NCBI GenBank assembly: GCA_029204225.1
Contig: CM055094.1
Coordinates: forward strand, 23,644,541 to 23,708,540
Length of the DNA: 64,000 bases
Direction of reading: 5' to 3'
From: Diphasiastrum complanatum
Taxonomy: Eukaryota > Streptophyta > Lycopodiopsida > Lycopodiales > Lycopodiaceae
Part shown: positions 1 through 11,154 of the stretch, in pieces
Layout: every line of letters starts with the position of its first letter
How positions within the stretch are numbered: position 1 is the first letter of the stretch
Notes under the pieces: generated by a model
What the model saw: only the letters and a program-made list of their open reading frames with translations
The model's database searches: none
What the model was told of the DNA's origin: nothing
Translations under genes and position numbers: made by a program

Positions 1-56
1 CGTTTCTTTATATACTTTTTTAAAAATGTAACTTATTATCTAGGAAATTTTAAATG

Positions 57-312
57 CAAACTTTATTTTCTACATAGGAAAAACTTAAGGAGATCTTATA
101 AAGAAAATTTGAATGTTAATTCTAGATGGGAATTTTTTTAAAAACTCTATTTTCCTATATAGAAAAGCTCAAAAGATCTTATCTAGGAAATTTGAGAGTT
201 AATATTCCTATATGAAGAATCTTTGCAAACTTTATTTTCCTACACAGGAAAAAGTTTATAGTGTCTCTTATCTAGGAAATTTCAAAGTTAATTTTCCTAA
301 TTGTCATCTAGG
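57..312. repeat. Degenerate ~85-bp tandem repeat, about 3 copies
   Basis: The phrase ACTTTATTTTCCTA-like recurs near 57, 143 and 227. Each copy is followed by TAGGAAAAA-like and ATCTAGGAAATTT-like blocks. Units are about 85 bp and diverged. No ORF accompanies them. Positions 313-610 hold AT-rich sequence in which I see nothing further. Confidence 0.6.
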
Positions 313-610
313 AAATGGTTTCAAGTTTTCTAGTATTCCCTTTCTCCTAGTTGTGTTCAATTGCAACTAGGAAAAAGCTTCTTTTTTTACATCTAGGAAC
401 TTGTCATATTTTTCTTGTGAGCTGTATTGTAAGGTGCTTGGTAGGTTGACAATCGTTCAAAAATAGGCCAATAAGGAGGTTGTAGACTATGGAAGCAAGG
501 CTAACGGGGAGTTTAACATTCTACCAGGTGGTGCGAAAATTAAGGTATTGAATTCAAGCTTGTGAAGCAGTATGAGAAACCAAAAAGCATGCATGAATCA
601 AGTGTAATGG

Positions 611-1181
611 TTGGCATTGCTGACTAGATGTTATGCAAAGCTCATGCTTGTGATTGAGAAATTTTTTAAAAATGAATGCATTGCTGGTCTATGTGGGCTT
701 GAGAGAGGAGGCATGCTAATGCATTTGCACTTTCAGATCATTTGTAAAGTGAATCACTTGCTCAAGCAATATCTAGGTCGGGGAAAGAAAGATTCTCTTG
801 GCAACTTGGTGTTGTATAGGTACTTGAGGCAAAAGGGCATGCAATGTTGGATATTGTTTGAAGGATCTTGGAGAGGATCATTTTAGTTGTATTATGTATG
901 GTGTAGATTACCATGGCATAGATAAAGGTCGTAAAGAATACACCAAGTTTGGTGCATTTGAGGTAAAAAGCCATTTGTTCTTAACCCTTGTTAATTTGTT
1001 TCGGCGAGCATTTATATTTTCAATTTATCATATTAAAAGTGGGAGGAATTCAACCATTCTACAAGTTTTGTTGGCTAGGCTAAGGACATGTAAGTATTAT
1101 CTGGGAGCTACATGTGTGACACCATTTGAGGGAAAAGGTAGGGATATTGCAAGGGCTATTGTAATTTTTGAAAGGCCATGA
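611..1181 (+). other. Unrecognised short overlapping ORFs
   Basis: Two overlapping reading frames (611-886, 91 codons; 858-1181, 107 codons) are open on the plus strand. I recognise no domain, signal peptide or membrane segment in either. They overlap in different frames, so at most one could be real unless spliced. Base composition does not differ from the surrounding AT-rich DNA. They may be remnants of a transposon or chance ORFs. The stretch 1182-1490 shows nothing else. Confidence 0.15.
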
Positions 1182-1494
1182 AAGCAATGAGCCTTGTGAC
1201 TTTGGACAATATGATGGCAATTTTTTTCTCAAAAGATGCAGCTTTTTGATATTTTAAAAATTGTATTCCAAGGTTTGATAACTTGTACGCTTTGAAGATG
1301 AAGAATTAGTGTGTAAACTAGGCTAATGGGCTAATATCCTTGGAATCTATTCCAAAGTTTAATGGAGTTGGTGAAAATGATGTGGAGTTTGGGTATGATA
1401 GCATGAGTCAGTGCGAATTTAAGTGTTTTGAGCTATGCAAGCGAATGTTATGAACATTATGCGAATGCTCTATAATGTGGATGTTGTTAGATTC

Positions 1495-1830
1495 TATTTT
1501 GGAATCAAGTGTAGTGGTGTTTTAAAATCACATGTACTTTTGTTTTGGAATCAAATGTGATGTAGATTGATGTATTGTTGTAAGAATTTGTTTTGGAATT
1601 AGATTACATAATGCAAATTGATGCAATGTTGGAAGAATTTATTTTGGAATCATAATATGTATTGCAAATTGACGCAATGTTGAAAGACTTTGTTTTGGAA
1701 TTAGATTATGTATAACAAATTGAAGTAATGTTGTAAGAGTTTGTTTTGGAATTACATTGTGTAAATGTTGTAAGTTTTAGTTTTGGAATCATGTAAATGA
1801 TGTAATATCTTTTTTGAAATTAGATAATGT
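1495..1830. repeat. Minisatellite, ~50-bp unit, about 7 copies
   Basis: TTTTGGAAT recurs near 1497, 1543, 1591, 1642, 1693, 1743 and 1781, a spacing of about 38-51 bp. It is followed in most units by ATTAGATTA-like and GCAAATTGATGCAATGTTG-like sequence. Units have diverged by substitutions and small indels. Confidence 0.75.
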
Positions 1831-1901
1831 AATGCTATTTAGGGTTAGTATTATGATTACAATTTTAGGGTTTCTATACTAAAAAATAGCAATAATGTGA
1901 G

Positions 1902-2994
<1,093 letters not shown>

Positions 2995-3547
2995 CTTTTA
3001 CTCTCCCTAATCATCAAGCTCTATGGCTTCCATTTTCATATTAGACTTTGCAAAGTTATCAAAATTTATCTATAAGATTAGTCTAGCCCACATGAGCTCT
3101 CTAAGGTATGGTAAGCTTAAGAGGTCTTAATAATAAGCTATTGTCCTTTACTCTCCAAAACAATTATTTTCACATACATAAAATTTTAAGTAAGCCATTG
3201 CAAGTTTTGTAATTTAGCTAAAAGATCAAAATGAAATATACACAATGTCTTTTTCTCTTGGGAAATTGATTGAGATTAATATCCACTACACTATAATGAG
3301 ATACACGTGGTCTTCTTTGAAGAAGAATACTCATGATCATTTTGAGTGCTTGAAATAATAGTCATAAGCTTGCAGGAGGGCAACCTAGGGCAAGAATGCA
3401 TCTGCAACTGTCAAAACCTTCTATGGTAGTGATTTACCATTGTTTCAAGTAGATTTTCTGCTAAAAAATAATCACATTTATGAAGAGTTAAAAAAACCTT
3501 CATTCTTAGTTGTTTGGGAGATGAAAGGCACATAGGTTTTTAATAAT

Positions 3548-3836
3548 AGGGCATAGAGGCCTTTAATAATATTCACGACATGTGTTATCTCACTCGTGCT
3601 TTAAGATGTTGTGTGCTCCTCTAGCATTGGGTGGTTGCATAGGTACCCAATCTAATCAAGAGTACATGATAGGAGCCCAAATTATGGTACATGGCACAAA
3701 GGCCTTTTAATCATGTTCATGACATGTGTTATCTCATTTGTGCTTTGAGACTTTGTGTGTCCTCCTCTAGCAATGGGTGGTTGCATAGTTACCCAATCTA
3801 ATCAACACTACATGATAGGAGCCCAATTTTTTTGAA
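3548..3836. repeat. Tandem duplication, 144-bp unit x2
   Basis: GACATGTGTTATCTCA occurs at 3577 and again at 3721. Flanking sequence matches throughout, including AATGGGTGGTTGCATAG-like and ACATGATAGGAGCCCAA. Two imperfect copies are head to tail. From 3837 to about 4990 I see no gene. Confidence 0.8.
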
Positions 3837-4170
3837 GCTCAAAACATGTGTGAATAGTGTAACAACTTGATTCTTAGATATCCTTTCATAAAGACATAGA
3901 TGCCATGATGTAGATCTATGTGCAAATGGCTAGGTAGTATGAAACAAAAAAACTCTATTTGTGAGTTCCTTGGATTGACATTGCAATGAAGGGACAATAT
4001 ACGTTATTAATGAATAAGAAAAGTGCATCATAGGGTTGGTTATAGTAGGGCTAGTATTGGAGGTGAGTATGGATGTAGCAAGCATGTCATATGGACCATT
4101 GGCAAATATGTGTTAGCTTTCTATTGAATATGAAAGGTGATTAACCTGATCACATTGAAAAAAGAAACAT

Positions 4171-4194
4171 GTTTGAGTCTAAAAGGCCCTAATG
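4171..4194. repeat. Lone copy of the 2030/2868 inverted-repeat end
   Basis: GTTTGAGTCTAAAAGGCCCTAATG matches the right terminus of the element at 2030-2868 with a few changes. No partner end was found nearby, so it is a solo end or a truncated copy. Confidence 0.4.
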
Positions 4195-4999
4195 AAATAA
4201 AATGCTCAACTATGCATGAATTACAAGCTCCTGGCACTTGCTTTCTACACACCAAATGTTCTCTTCCTTCCTATGCAAACCTCAAGTTGGTCATGTACAA
4301 ATCTTCCTTTAGATAGCCATTTGGAATATTGCATTTATGTTCATTTGTTGAAATTTCCATTTATGAGAAGCTAACGTTGCAAACAAAGTATGAATAGTAA
4401 CCATTTTAGAATTGATACAAATGCCTCATCAAAATCTATATCTTGATCTTGTTGCTAAAATCCTTTCACAATTAGTCGACTTTGTAATTATCCAAAGTGC
4501 CATCCATTTTGTTGAGGAATGACTTTTGGCAAGCTTTTTGAGATAAGCTTTTTGTGATAAAGACAAAAAATTTCAATGCCTTTAGATTCATTTTGAAAAA
4601 CTTTTCTTAAAGCAATATGATTTTTTGCAACACATGTAACTACATTAACTTATGGTTTTTGGTTTACATTACATTTTAAGGATATTGCCATGTTTAGATA
4701 GATACAAACATATAACCATTGTTTCTTAGAGAAATATAACATATTTGATGTCTTATTAGACTTAAAAACTAAGATAGCTCCTAGGACACCAAACCAAACT
4801 GTGTGAAATATTTTCATCCCAAATTTTATAAGGTTGACATTTGAAAATCTAGACAAGTGCTATGGGGATTTATGGCAATGTGCACATCGTAATGAATGTT
4901 TGAGTTAACTGAGGAACTTGTCTTGACTACAACTATGTTGTGTGTTTTGTGCTCCAAAAGTTTCACTTGCACCACCTCTACATTCATAGCCAATGCTCA

Positions 5000-5557
5000 A
5001 TCTATACACAGATGTGACTATAGATATTTGGATCGATTTTTGTAGATTAATGAAGAGTCAAGTAAGGTCAAGGGAGCAGCAAAGAAGTGTTTTCAAGTTT
5101 ACTTACTTGTTCTATCTCATGTTTGAGCAATTTCATGCGAATGTGTGCAAATTGTCAAGATATGGTGAAACTAGTTACATTGTTTTGCATCATTTTGATG
5201 TTGGAGTTGTGTAGCATTCTTGGCTAGTTTTGGTGATGGAAATGAAACTAAGGGAGGATCATTATGTCACTCATTCATGGTCAAGTCATCAATGGTTGAT
5301 GATATCTTATGGCAAGATGAAAATGGAGGCTCATTCATGGATTTTCATGGTGGAGACATATCAAGAAAGGACAAAGATGGTATGTAAAATTGATGTAAGA
5401 AATAATGAAGCATCCAATGTGGACACTAATCTCTATATCAATTCTGAAAGTTACTACAAAACCATAGAAAGGAGCTCTATACTTAGGATGGAGATCATTC
5501 TTAAGATGCATCAAAGTAGTGTGGTTAAATCTGTGCTAAAGGTAGTTGAAGAGGGAG
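5000..5557 (+). pseudogene. Copia element C: 3' internal remnant with RT-replacing segment
   Basis: Plus-strand internal 3' part of an old copia-type element. Nucleotide and translated similarity to elements A and B runs from about 5030: the block ending YLFYLMFEQF..VCKLSRYG is at 5110-5166. A second block with CKID and VDT.LYIN (5386-5442) matches A only, because B is cut off before it. No reverse transcriptase motifs are present. The last codons, VLKVVEEGV, correspond to the RNase H tail of A (SMLKLVEEGV). A purine tract, GTTGAAGAGGGAG, at about 5545-5557 directly precedes the LTR and is the polypurine tract. Relative to A it lacks about 140 bp between the two shared blocks. The 5' part of the element is missing. 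Stops and frameshifts make it non-coding today. Confidence 0.7.
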
Positions 5558-5989
5558 TGTGAGAAATTCAACTAGTTTAGTTGTTTGATCGTGGCAATTT
5601 TGAGGCCAAATTTAGATCTCAACTTAGAGATAGATTTTTTTTATGTCAATAAAAGCCTAAATAGTGTTTGTACTATATTTGGCAAGTAGATAAGTGGATA
5701 AGGTTGAGTTTGGACCCATTCTAATTGGCTAATTTTCATACATAGCATCTAGACTAGAATTTCTAGGTCATTCGGTGAGATACCAAGAAATTACCATTTA
5801 GGGAGAGTTTAGGGCAATTGGAAAAATGACATTTGAGCAGCTATAGAAAGCAATAGCAGCGTGGAGAACATATCATTGTAATCTCTTATGATTCTATGTC
5901 CATCTCATGTGTATTTCTCTTGATATCTTGGTTTTCTATGTGTTGAATGTTGATTTTCTTGTTGATATTGCTTCCACACATGTGAAGTA
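5558..5989 (+). mobile_element. Element C 3' LTR, first part (split by element A)
   Basis: The LTR starts TGTGAGAAATTCAACTAG right after the polypurine tract and resembles the start of A's LTR (TGTGAAAGATTCAACTAG). It is interrupted at 5989 by element A and continues at 11155. The joined length would be about 613 bp. The last five bases (5985-5989, AAGTA) are the left copy of A's target duplication. Confidence 0.75.
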
Positions 5990-6635
5990 TGTGAAAGATT
6001 TCAGATCCTTAAGATCCAATCTACTTGAATGATCTTTGGTTAGAAAGAGAAATACACCACCAATTTCACCAATGTAGAAAAATCAGCATCTACACACAAA
6101 ATGAGATGCAAACACCAATAGAACTTGATCAAACTTGAATGAAATGATTATGTACTGTTGCTGTCCGTAAAAAACTAGCAAGCTACTGTATTTTACACGT
6201 GTGGATCCAAAAATAACAAATATAGATCATTCTACACAGAATTGCAAGCAATCACCAAGATAGTGCACCAATGGATAGTAGAACCCAAGAGAACCATGTA
6301 TAAGCATGAAATGAGATAGAGAAGAGAGAAGATCACTCTCTCCACGAGTTACATCCTTTTATAGCAGGTCCAAACCCTATTTGGCCACTTGGCTTTCCCA
6401 CCAAAATGCTAACCCTACTAATTTTGGGTCTAGATTCAATAACCCAACTATTCAAATTGAATCTACTCAAACTTGCATTCTAACTTTTCCACACTTTCAA
6501 AAAGTGTTTATTCAAATGAAATTTAGACTAATGAATTTTGAAAAGTCAACCTCTAAGTCTAAAACAAGTTTTGGCCTCAATATGCCAAATATGAAAATAT
6601 TGCAAAATGTGATGAAACTAGTTGAATCTTTCACA
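5990..6635 (-). repeat. Element A 3' LTR
   Basis: It begins TGTGAAAGATT and ends AATCTTTCACA in window orientation. It pairs with 10501-11149. It contains the G-box-like core ACACGTGT near 6197. In the sense (minus) direction it carries a TATA-type CTATAAAAGG (about 6358-6367), the likely promoter in the 5' copy. Confidence 0.93.
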
Positions 6636-6885
6636 CTCCCTCTTCAACTAGTTTTAGCATAGACTTTGATAATACTCCAAGTGAAGTCCTATGCTTCATG
6701 AACAAGTCTTTTCCCAATGCTTTTGTGAAGATATCAGCTACACATTTCCTTGAAGACACATGTTGATGCTCCACCTCCTTTGCAATGACTCGCTCCCTCA
6801 CAAAATGATATCATATCTCAATATGCTTGCTCCTTGCATAGTTTTTGACAATAGAACTTTGATCCATCATAGGAATGATCTTCTT
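6634..6885 (-). pseudogene. Element A RNase H C-terminal tail
   Basis: Minus-strand translation reads ARSKHIEI, YHFVRERVIAKEVEHQHVSS, then CVADIFTKALGKDLF, and ends SMLKLVEEGV at the polypurine tract. This is the characteristic end of copia RNase H (RSKHI..YHF(V/I)RE and ADIFTKAL blocks). One in-frame stop follows HIEI. The catalytic N-terminal part of RNase H and all of RT are missing upstream. In their place is the segment at about 6880-7700. The tail shows that the element derives from an ordinary copia element by internal replacement. Confidence 0.8.
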
Positions 6886-8054
6886 CCTGAGAATAGACCT
6901 TGCTCAAAATAGAAACAACCATAATTGATATAGAGAATAGTGTCCACTTGGGATATTTCACTATTTTTTACATCAATTTTACATGTAAAAATGTGACTAG
7001 AACATGAAGAATCAAATAGAATGTAAATGATATGATTCCACAATGCTTCCAGCTCTGAACTCTCTGAAAAAATACAGCAAACAAACAATAAATGTGAGTG
7101 ATAAACATTTGCTTGCATGTTTCCTCCTTCTTTGTCCTTTGTTGTCATGTATCCACCATGATACTCCATGAATGAGCCTCCATCTTCATCTTTCCTCAAG
7201 ATACCATCATACCTTGATGACTTGACCATGAATGAGTGACATAATGAACCTCCAATAGCTTCAGGTCCATCAGCAAAATCAGCCAAGAATTCTAGTAGAA
7301 ATCCAACATCAAAACAATGCTCGCCAATGTAGCTAGTTTTACCATATCTTGACAATTTGCACACATCCAAATGAAATTGCTCAAACATGAGATAGAATAA
7401 GTAAAGTAGACTTGAACAACACTTCCTTGCTGCTCCTTTGACCTTACTTGAGTCTTCAATATTATGCAAAAACAGATCCATAACATTTTTGCCAATTACC
7501 TCTCCTTTGATGCTCTTGACTAGCTCCAAATTGCCAACTTCCCTTTTGACTAGTTGAAGCGTTTTGAGATCAACCTCTTGATCTTCAACTTGACCATCAA
7601 AGTCATTGAACAAAATTTGTTTTCCAGATCCAATACTTGATTTCACAACAAGATAACATCCATCCACTTGCATAGCTCCATGTACACAAGAAGATCCTCC
7701 AAAAGATGTTCCATTCTTCATAAGAGCTTGATACTCAAGATCCATTGGTTGGATCCACTCCTCTTCTTTCCTTGCTCGATCTACACTTGTAGGCCCATCC
7801 AAAGAGGTTAGGAAAGCAACATAATTTCTAGAAACTACTTGCTTACCCTTTTGATCATATGTGAGCCTTGAAGGTACTTGCCTTTCTCTTGATGTTCTCC
7901 TTGGCTTTTGACTTGATGAAGGTCCATCATCACCACCTCTTGAATAGCATCTCAAAAGGTGTCCTTCCATCCAAAATAGCACTCGGCCACCTATTGCACA
8001 AGAAATTGGCACACAACAAAGCTTGATCCCAAAATGGTTTGTCAAGATTAGCAC
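6867..8054 (-). CDS. Element A ORF2: linker plus segment replacing RT (unknown)
   Basis: This 395-codon minus-strand frame overlaps the end of the Gag-integrase ORF by about 125 bp in another frame. Residues ~41-112 are the usual copia linker before RT: a GPSSSQKPRR..RERQVPSRL stretch, then EEEWIQPMDLEYQALMKN, where RT should begin. Instead of the WELV/RT core, the frame continues into a segment I do not recognise. That segment contains GSGKQILFNDF, VEDQEVDL, LVKSIKGEVIGK and YLFYLMFEQF. The same segment follows the same linker in element B (23415-23784), about 89% identical over ~120 residues by eye. Its 3' half is also in element C. It could be a captured host sequence or a family-specific accessory region. 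The frame stays open for over 1 kb, which is notable, but the protein has no proven role. Confidence 0.5.
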   Translation of the reverse strand: MLILTNHFGIKLCCVPISCAIGGRVLFWMEGHLLRCYSRGGDDGPSSSQKPRRTSRERQVPSRLTYDQKGKQVVSRNYVAFLTSLDGPTSVDRARKEEEWIQPMDLEYQALMKNGTSFGGSSCVHGAMQVDGCYLVVKSSIGSGKQILFNDFDGQVEDQEVDLKTLQLVKREVGNLELVKSIKGEVIGKNVMDLFLHNIEDSSKVKGAARKCCSSLLYLFYLMFEQFHLDVCKLSRYGKTSYIGEHCFDVGFLLEFLADFADGPEAIGGSLCHSFMVKSSRYDGILRKDEDGGSFMEYHGGYMTTKDKEGGNMQANVYHSHLLFVCCIFSESSELEALWNHIIYILFDSSCSSHIFTCKIDVKNSEISQVDTILYINYGCFYFEQGLFSGRRSFL

Positions 8055-9900
8055 TTAACCTCATAGCTTTAGCACTTTCACATAAAGTCCTATTCTTCCT
8101 TTCAGCCACTCCATTTTGTTGTGGGGTCCTTGATGTTGTATACTCCCTCTTGATCTCATGCTCATCACAAAAGGCCTTGAATTTGTTAGATATGTACTCA
8201 CCACCATTGTCACCTCTCAAGCACTTGATCTTTGTGAAAAATTGGTTCTCCCTTACATTCTTGAACTTGAAAAAGACATCATACACTTCATCCTTGCTCT
8301 TTAGTAGATAGATCCAACAAAATCTACTAAAATTATCAATGAATGTTACATACATCTTAGCTCCACTATTGCTAATTGTAGTAAATCCATGAATATCCGA
8401 ATGTACAAGTTGAAAAGGCTTTGTAGATCTAGAAATAGATCTAGTATAAGGTAGTCTATGTGACTTAGACAAAGCACAAGACCCACAAACATGCTTGTCA
8501 TTACTTAAGGAACCTGGAAGACCAATCACAACCTTCTTCCTTGCCATTACCTCCAATGACTTGAAGTTGAGGTGTCCTATCCTTTTGTGCCAAACCTCTT
8601 GAATAGAAATTTGCTCCCTTGCAACACATCCAACTTGGTTAGAAATAACACAAGCATCAAGTTTGAAAAATTTCCCTTGCCTTTTACCTTTTCCAATCAA
8701 GACATCCTTCCTTTTGATCAAACAAACATCTCCATCAAACTCCACCTTAAGGCCCTTACTTAGCATTTGACTCACACTAAGCAAAATCTTGGTGATAGAT
8801 AGAATAAACAAGACATCCTCCAAATGAACATTGCTATTTGTAGAGAGAGAGATAGAAATTGTGCCAATCCCTTTGATTGCACACTCACCATCATTGGCTG
8901 TGTAGATCACCCTCTTGTCATCTCCATATGCCAACAAGAAAGTGAAGTACTCTTTGTGAAAGGTCATGTGTGAACTTGCTCCACTATCAATCCACCAAGG
9001 ATCTAGATCTCCATCACTAGCAAGCATACATGAAGACATCACAAAAGCATCATCATTTGCATCTTGAACATCCAAACCATCCTCATCAAGAGTAAGATTA
9101 CCTTGCTTGTCTCCTTGATCTCTCTTCTTCTTGTAGCACTCACTTGCAAAGTGTCCTTCGATGCCACAATAGAAGCACTTGAGCTTCGATCTATCCTTAT
9201 TTTTGCCACTTGAAGAAGCATCCACTTGATCTTGCCCTTTAGACCACTTGCTTTTGGTTTTGCCCTTGAATTTGCCCTTTGTGAACATAGCATCCTCTTG
9301 AAGTGTCAATGTAGATCCACCTCTTGCTTGAAGCCTATATTCCTCATTGATCAAGATCTCTTGAAGATCCATCAAACTTGGCAAAGTATTTTGAATAGCA
9401 ATACTTTGAACAATGTTAGCATGAGCATCCAACAAGCCATTAAGAATCACTTGAATAAGCTCTCCTTCCTTAATGCTTTCATCTATGCAAGCTAACTCAT
9501 CATTCAATGCTTTCATTCTCAAAACAAAAGTACTTGGACTTTCTTCATTCTTTTGCAAACAAGAAAAGATTTGCCTTCTTAGAGTCAACACTCTAGAACT
9601 AGACTTGGATTCATAAAGCTTCTTCAATGAATTCCAAGCTTCCAAACATGATGTGCACTTACCAACTTCCTTAAGAAGTTCATTGGTAACATTCATCTTT
9701 ATCATGTGTAGAGCCTTCTTGGCCCTCTTGTCATACCTCAATTGATCTTGTTGTGTTGCTGGTCTCTCTTCCAAACCTACAACAATATCCAAAACATCAT
9801 TCATCTCAAGAAGTGACTCCATCCTCACTTTCCACAATGAATAGCTACTTGAGGTAAGCCTATCATTGGCTTCCAACATGACTCCAATTGAGGTTGCCAT
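7930..9900 (-). CDS. Element A Gag-protease-integrase polyprotein
   Basis: Uninterrupted 656-codon Ty1/copia polyprotein. Gag (UBN2-type capsid) spans residues 1-195. A CCHC zinc knuckle has C242, C245, H250 and C255. The aspartic protease motif WWIDSGASSH has D305. The integrase HHCC domain has H438, H443, C472 and C475. The integrase core has D502, D564 and E600, with 35 residues between the last two as in DD35E enzymes. The frame stops at residue 656, just after GRTPFEMLFK, so the integrase C-terminal domain and RT-RNase H are cut off. A full copia polyprotein is about 1300-1500 residues. The start ATG at 9900 gives MATSIGV, shared with element B. All catalytic residues are retained, so the protein could be functional as a particle, protease and integrase source. 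Confidence 0.9.
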   Translation of the reverse strand: MATSIGVMLEANDRLTSSSYSLWKVRMESLLEMNDVLDIVVGLEERPATQQDQLRYDKRAKKALHMIKMNVTNELLKEVGKCTSCLEAWNSLKKLYESKSSSRVLTLRRQIFSCLQKNEESPSTFVLRMKALNDELACIDESIKEGELIQVILNGLLDAHANIVQSIAIQNTLPSLMDLQEILINEEYRLQARGGSTLTLQEDAMFTKGKFKGKTKSKWSKGQDQVDASSSGKNKDRSKLKCFYCGIEGHFASECYKKKRDQGDKQGNLTLDEDGLDVQDANDDAFVMSSCMLASDGDLDPWWIDSGASSHMTFHKEYFTFLLAYGDDKRVIYTANDGECAIKGIGTISISLSTNSNVHLEDVLFILSITKILLSVSQMLSKGLKVEFDGDVCLIKRKDVLIGKGKRQGKFFKLDACVISNQVGCVAREQISIQEVWHKRIGHLNFKSLEVMARKKVVIGLPGSLSNDKHVCGSCALSKSHRLPYTRSISRSTKPFQLVHSDIHGFTTISNSGAKMYVTFIDNFSRFCWIYLLKSKDEVYDVFFKFKNVRENQFFTKIKCLRGDNGGEYISNKFKAFCDEHEIKREYTTSRTPQQNGVAERKNRTLCESAKAMRLSANLDKPFWDQALLCANFLCNRWPSAILDGRTPFEMLFKRW

Positions 9901-10486
9901 GTAGCAATGACATGATCTTCTCTTTCAACCTGTTTCAATGCACAAAGCACTCCTTTGAACAATAACAAATGCTTTCAAAAGAAATCACCAAGATTTGAAA
10001 CTATCTCACAAATTCTCTTCTAGCACTTATCCAAGCAAATCAACACATAGAATCATGGAATCTTGATCAACCTATGATCTATCCTCAATCTAATGACTTT
10101 TGCCACTTCCTAAGATTGAAACACACTCAAATGAAGTCCAGAAACCTCACTATCTAGATATCCAATCAAAATTAGGGTTTTGACAAAATCACAAAAAATT
10201 GACTATTCCAAATCTACATGCAAATGCTGAAAATTTGATATGCAATCTATAAGCCACCACTCAGGCTGAACCAATGATCCAAAAATTGGCCAGATCCAAT
10301 ATGTGAATTCAAAAATCATAATTGAACAAGTATATTGACCTATTTAGTGTTTTGATCTACAAAAGATCCAATCTACAAAAGCAAAAAATCCGATTTAGGT
10401 GTAGAATCCTCTCTAGCATGCTCTAGATTTGATATCTTCACCAAATCATTGATAGATCTGATTTTCTCCTTCATAACCTGAAACAC

Positions 10487-10500
10487 AAGCTCTGATACCA
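10487..10500 (-). promoter_or_regulatory. Element A primer binding site (initiator tRNA-Met)
   Basis: The minus strand reads TGGTATCAGAGCTT immediately after the 5' LTR. It is complementary to the 3' end of plant initiator tRNA-Met, the standard copia primer. Confidence 0.92.
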
Positions 10501-11149
10501 TGTGAAAGATTTCAGATCCTTAAGATCCAATCTACTTGAATGATCTTTGGTTATAAAGAGAAATACACCACCAATTTCACCAATGTAGAAAAATCAGCAT
10601 CTACACACAAAATGAGATGCAAACACCAATAGAACTTGATCAAACTTGAATGAAATGATTATAGATTGTTGCTGTCTGTACAAAACCAGCAAGCTTCTGT
10701 ATTTCACACGTGTGGATCCAAAAATAGCAAATATAGATCATTCTACACATAGAATTGCAAGAAATCACCAAGATAGTGCACCAATGGATAGTAGAACCCA
10801 AGAGAACCATGTATAAGCATAAAATGAGATAGAGAAGAGAGAAGATCACTCTCTCCATGAGTTACATCCTTTTATAACAGGTCCAGACCCTATTTGGCCA
10901 CTTGGCTTTCCCACCAAAATGCTAACCCTACTAATTTTGGGTCTAGATTCAATGTACCCAACTATTCAAATTGAATCTACTCAAACTCACATTCTAAATT
11001 TCCCACACTTTCAAAAAGTGTTTATTCAAATGAAATTTAGACTAATGAACTTTGAAAAGTCAACCTCTAAGTCTAAAACAAGTTTTGGCCTCAATATGCC
11101 AAATATGAAAATATTGCAAAATGTGATGAAACTAGTTGAATCTTTCACA
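10501..11149 (-). repeat. Element A 5' LTR
   Basis: A 649-bp copy of the LTR at 5990-6635, with TG...CA ends, followed by AAGTA (target duplication). It contains a perfect palindromic CACACGTGTG at 10705-10714 and, on the sense strand, CTGTTATAAAAGG as TATA region (about 10869-10881). Transcription of element A would start from here. Confidence 0.93.
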
Positions 11150-11154
11150 AAGTA

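Larger units (their letters stand above)
5990..11149 (-). mobile_element. Copia-type LTR retrotransposon A, RT-less, inserted in element C
   Basis: Complete 5160-bp element on the minus strand with TG...CA LTRs (5990-6635 and 10501-11149) and a perfect 5-bp target duplication, AAGTA (5985-5989 and 11150-11154). It has a primer binding site matching initiator tRNA-Met next to the 5' LTR and a polypurine tract next to the 3' LTR. Internal order in the sense direction: Gag, zinc knuckle, protease, integrase, short linker, a segment of unknown origin, then the last ~70 residues of RNase H. The integrase C-terminus and the reverse transcriptase are absent. By eye the two LTRs differ at about 23 of ~648 positions, so the insertion is neither very recent nor ancient. 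It needs RT in trans to move. Confidence 0.92.

Noticed and set aside
6960-7130. Possible retained intron in A relative to C
   Set aside because: A has about 140 bp that C lacks, but the edges do not form a convincing GT-AG pair; a deletion in C explains it equally well.
9226-9495. Plus-strand ORFs inside element A
   Set aside because: They lie antisense to the Gag-integrase frame and mirror its codons; the same shadow occurs in element B on the opposite strand.
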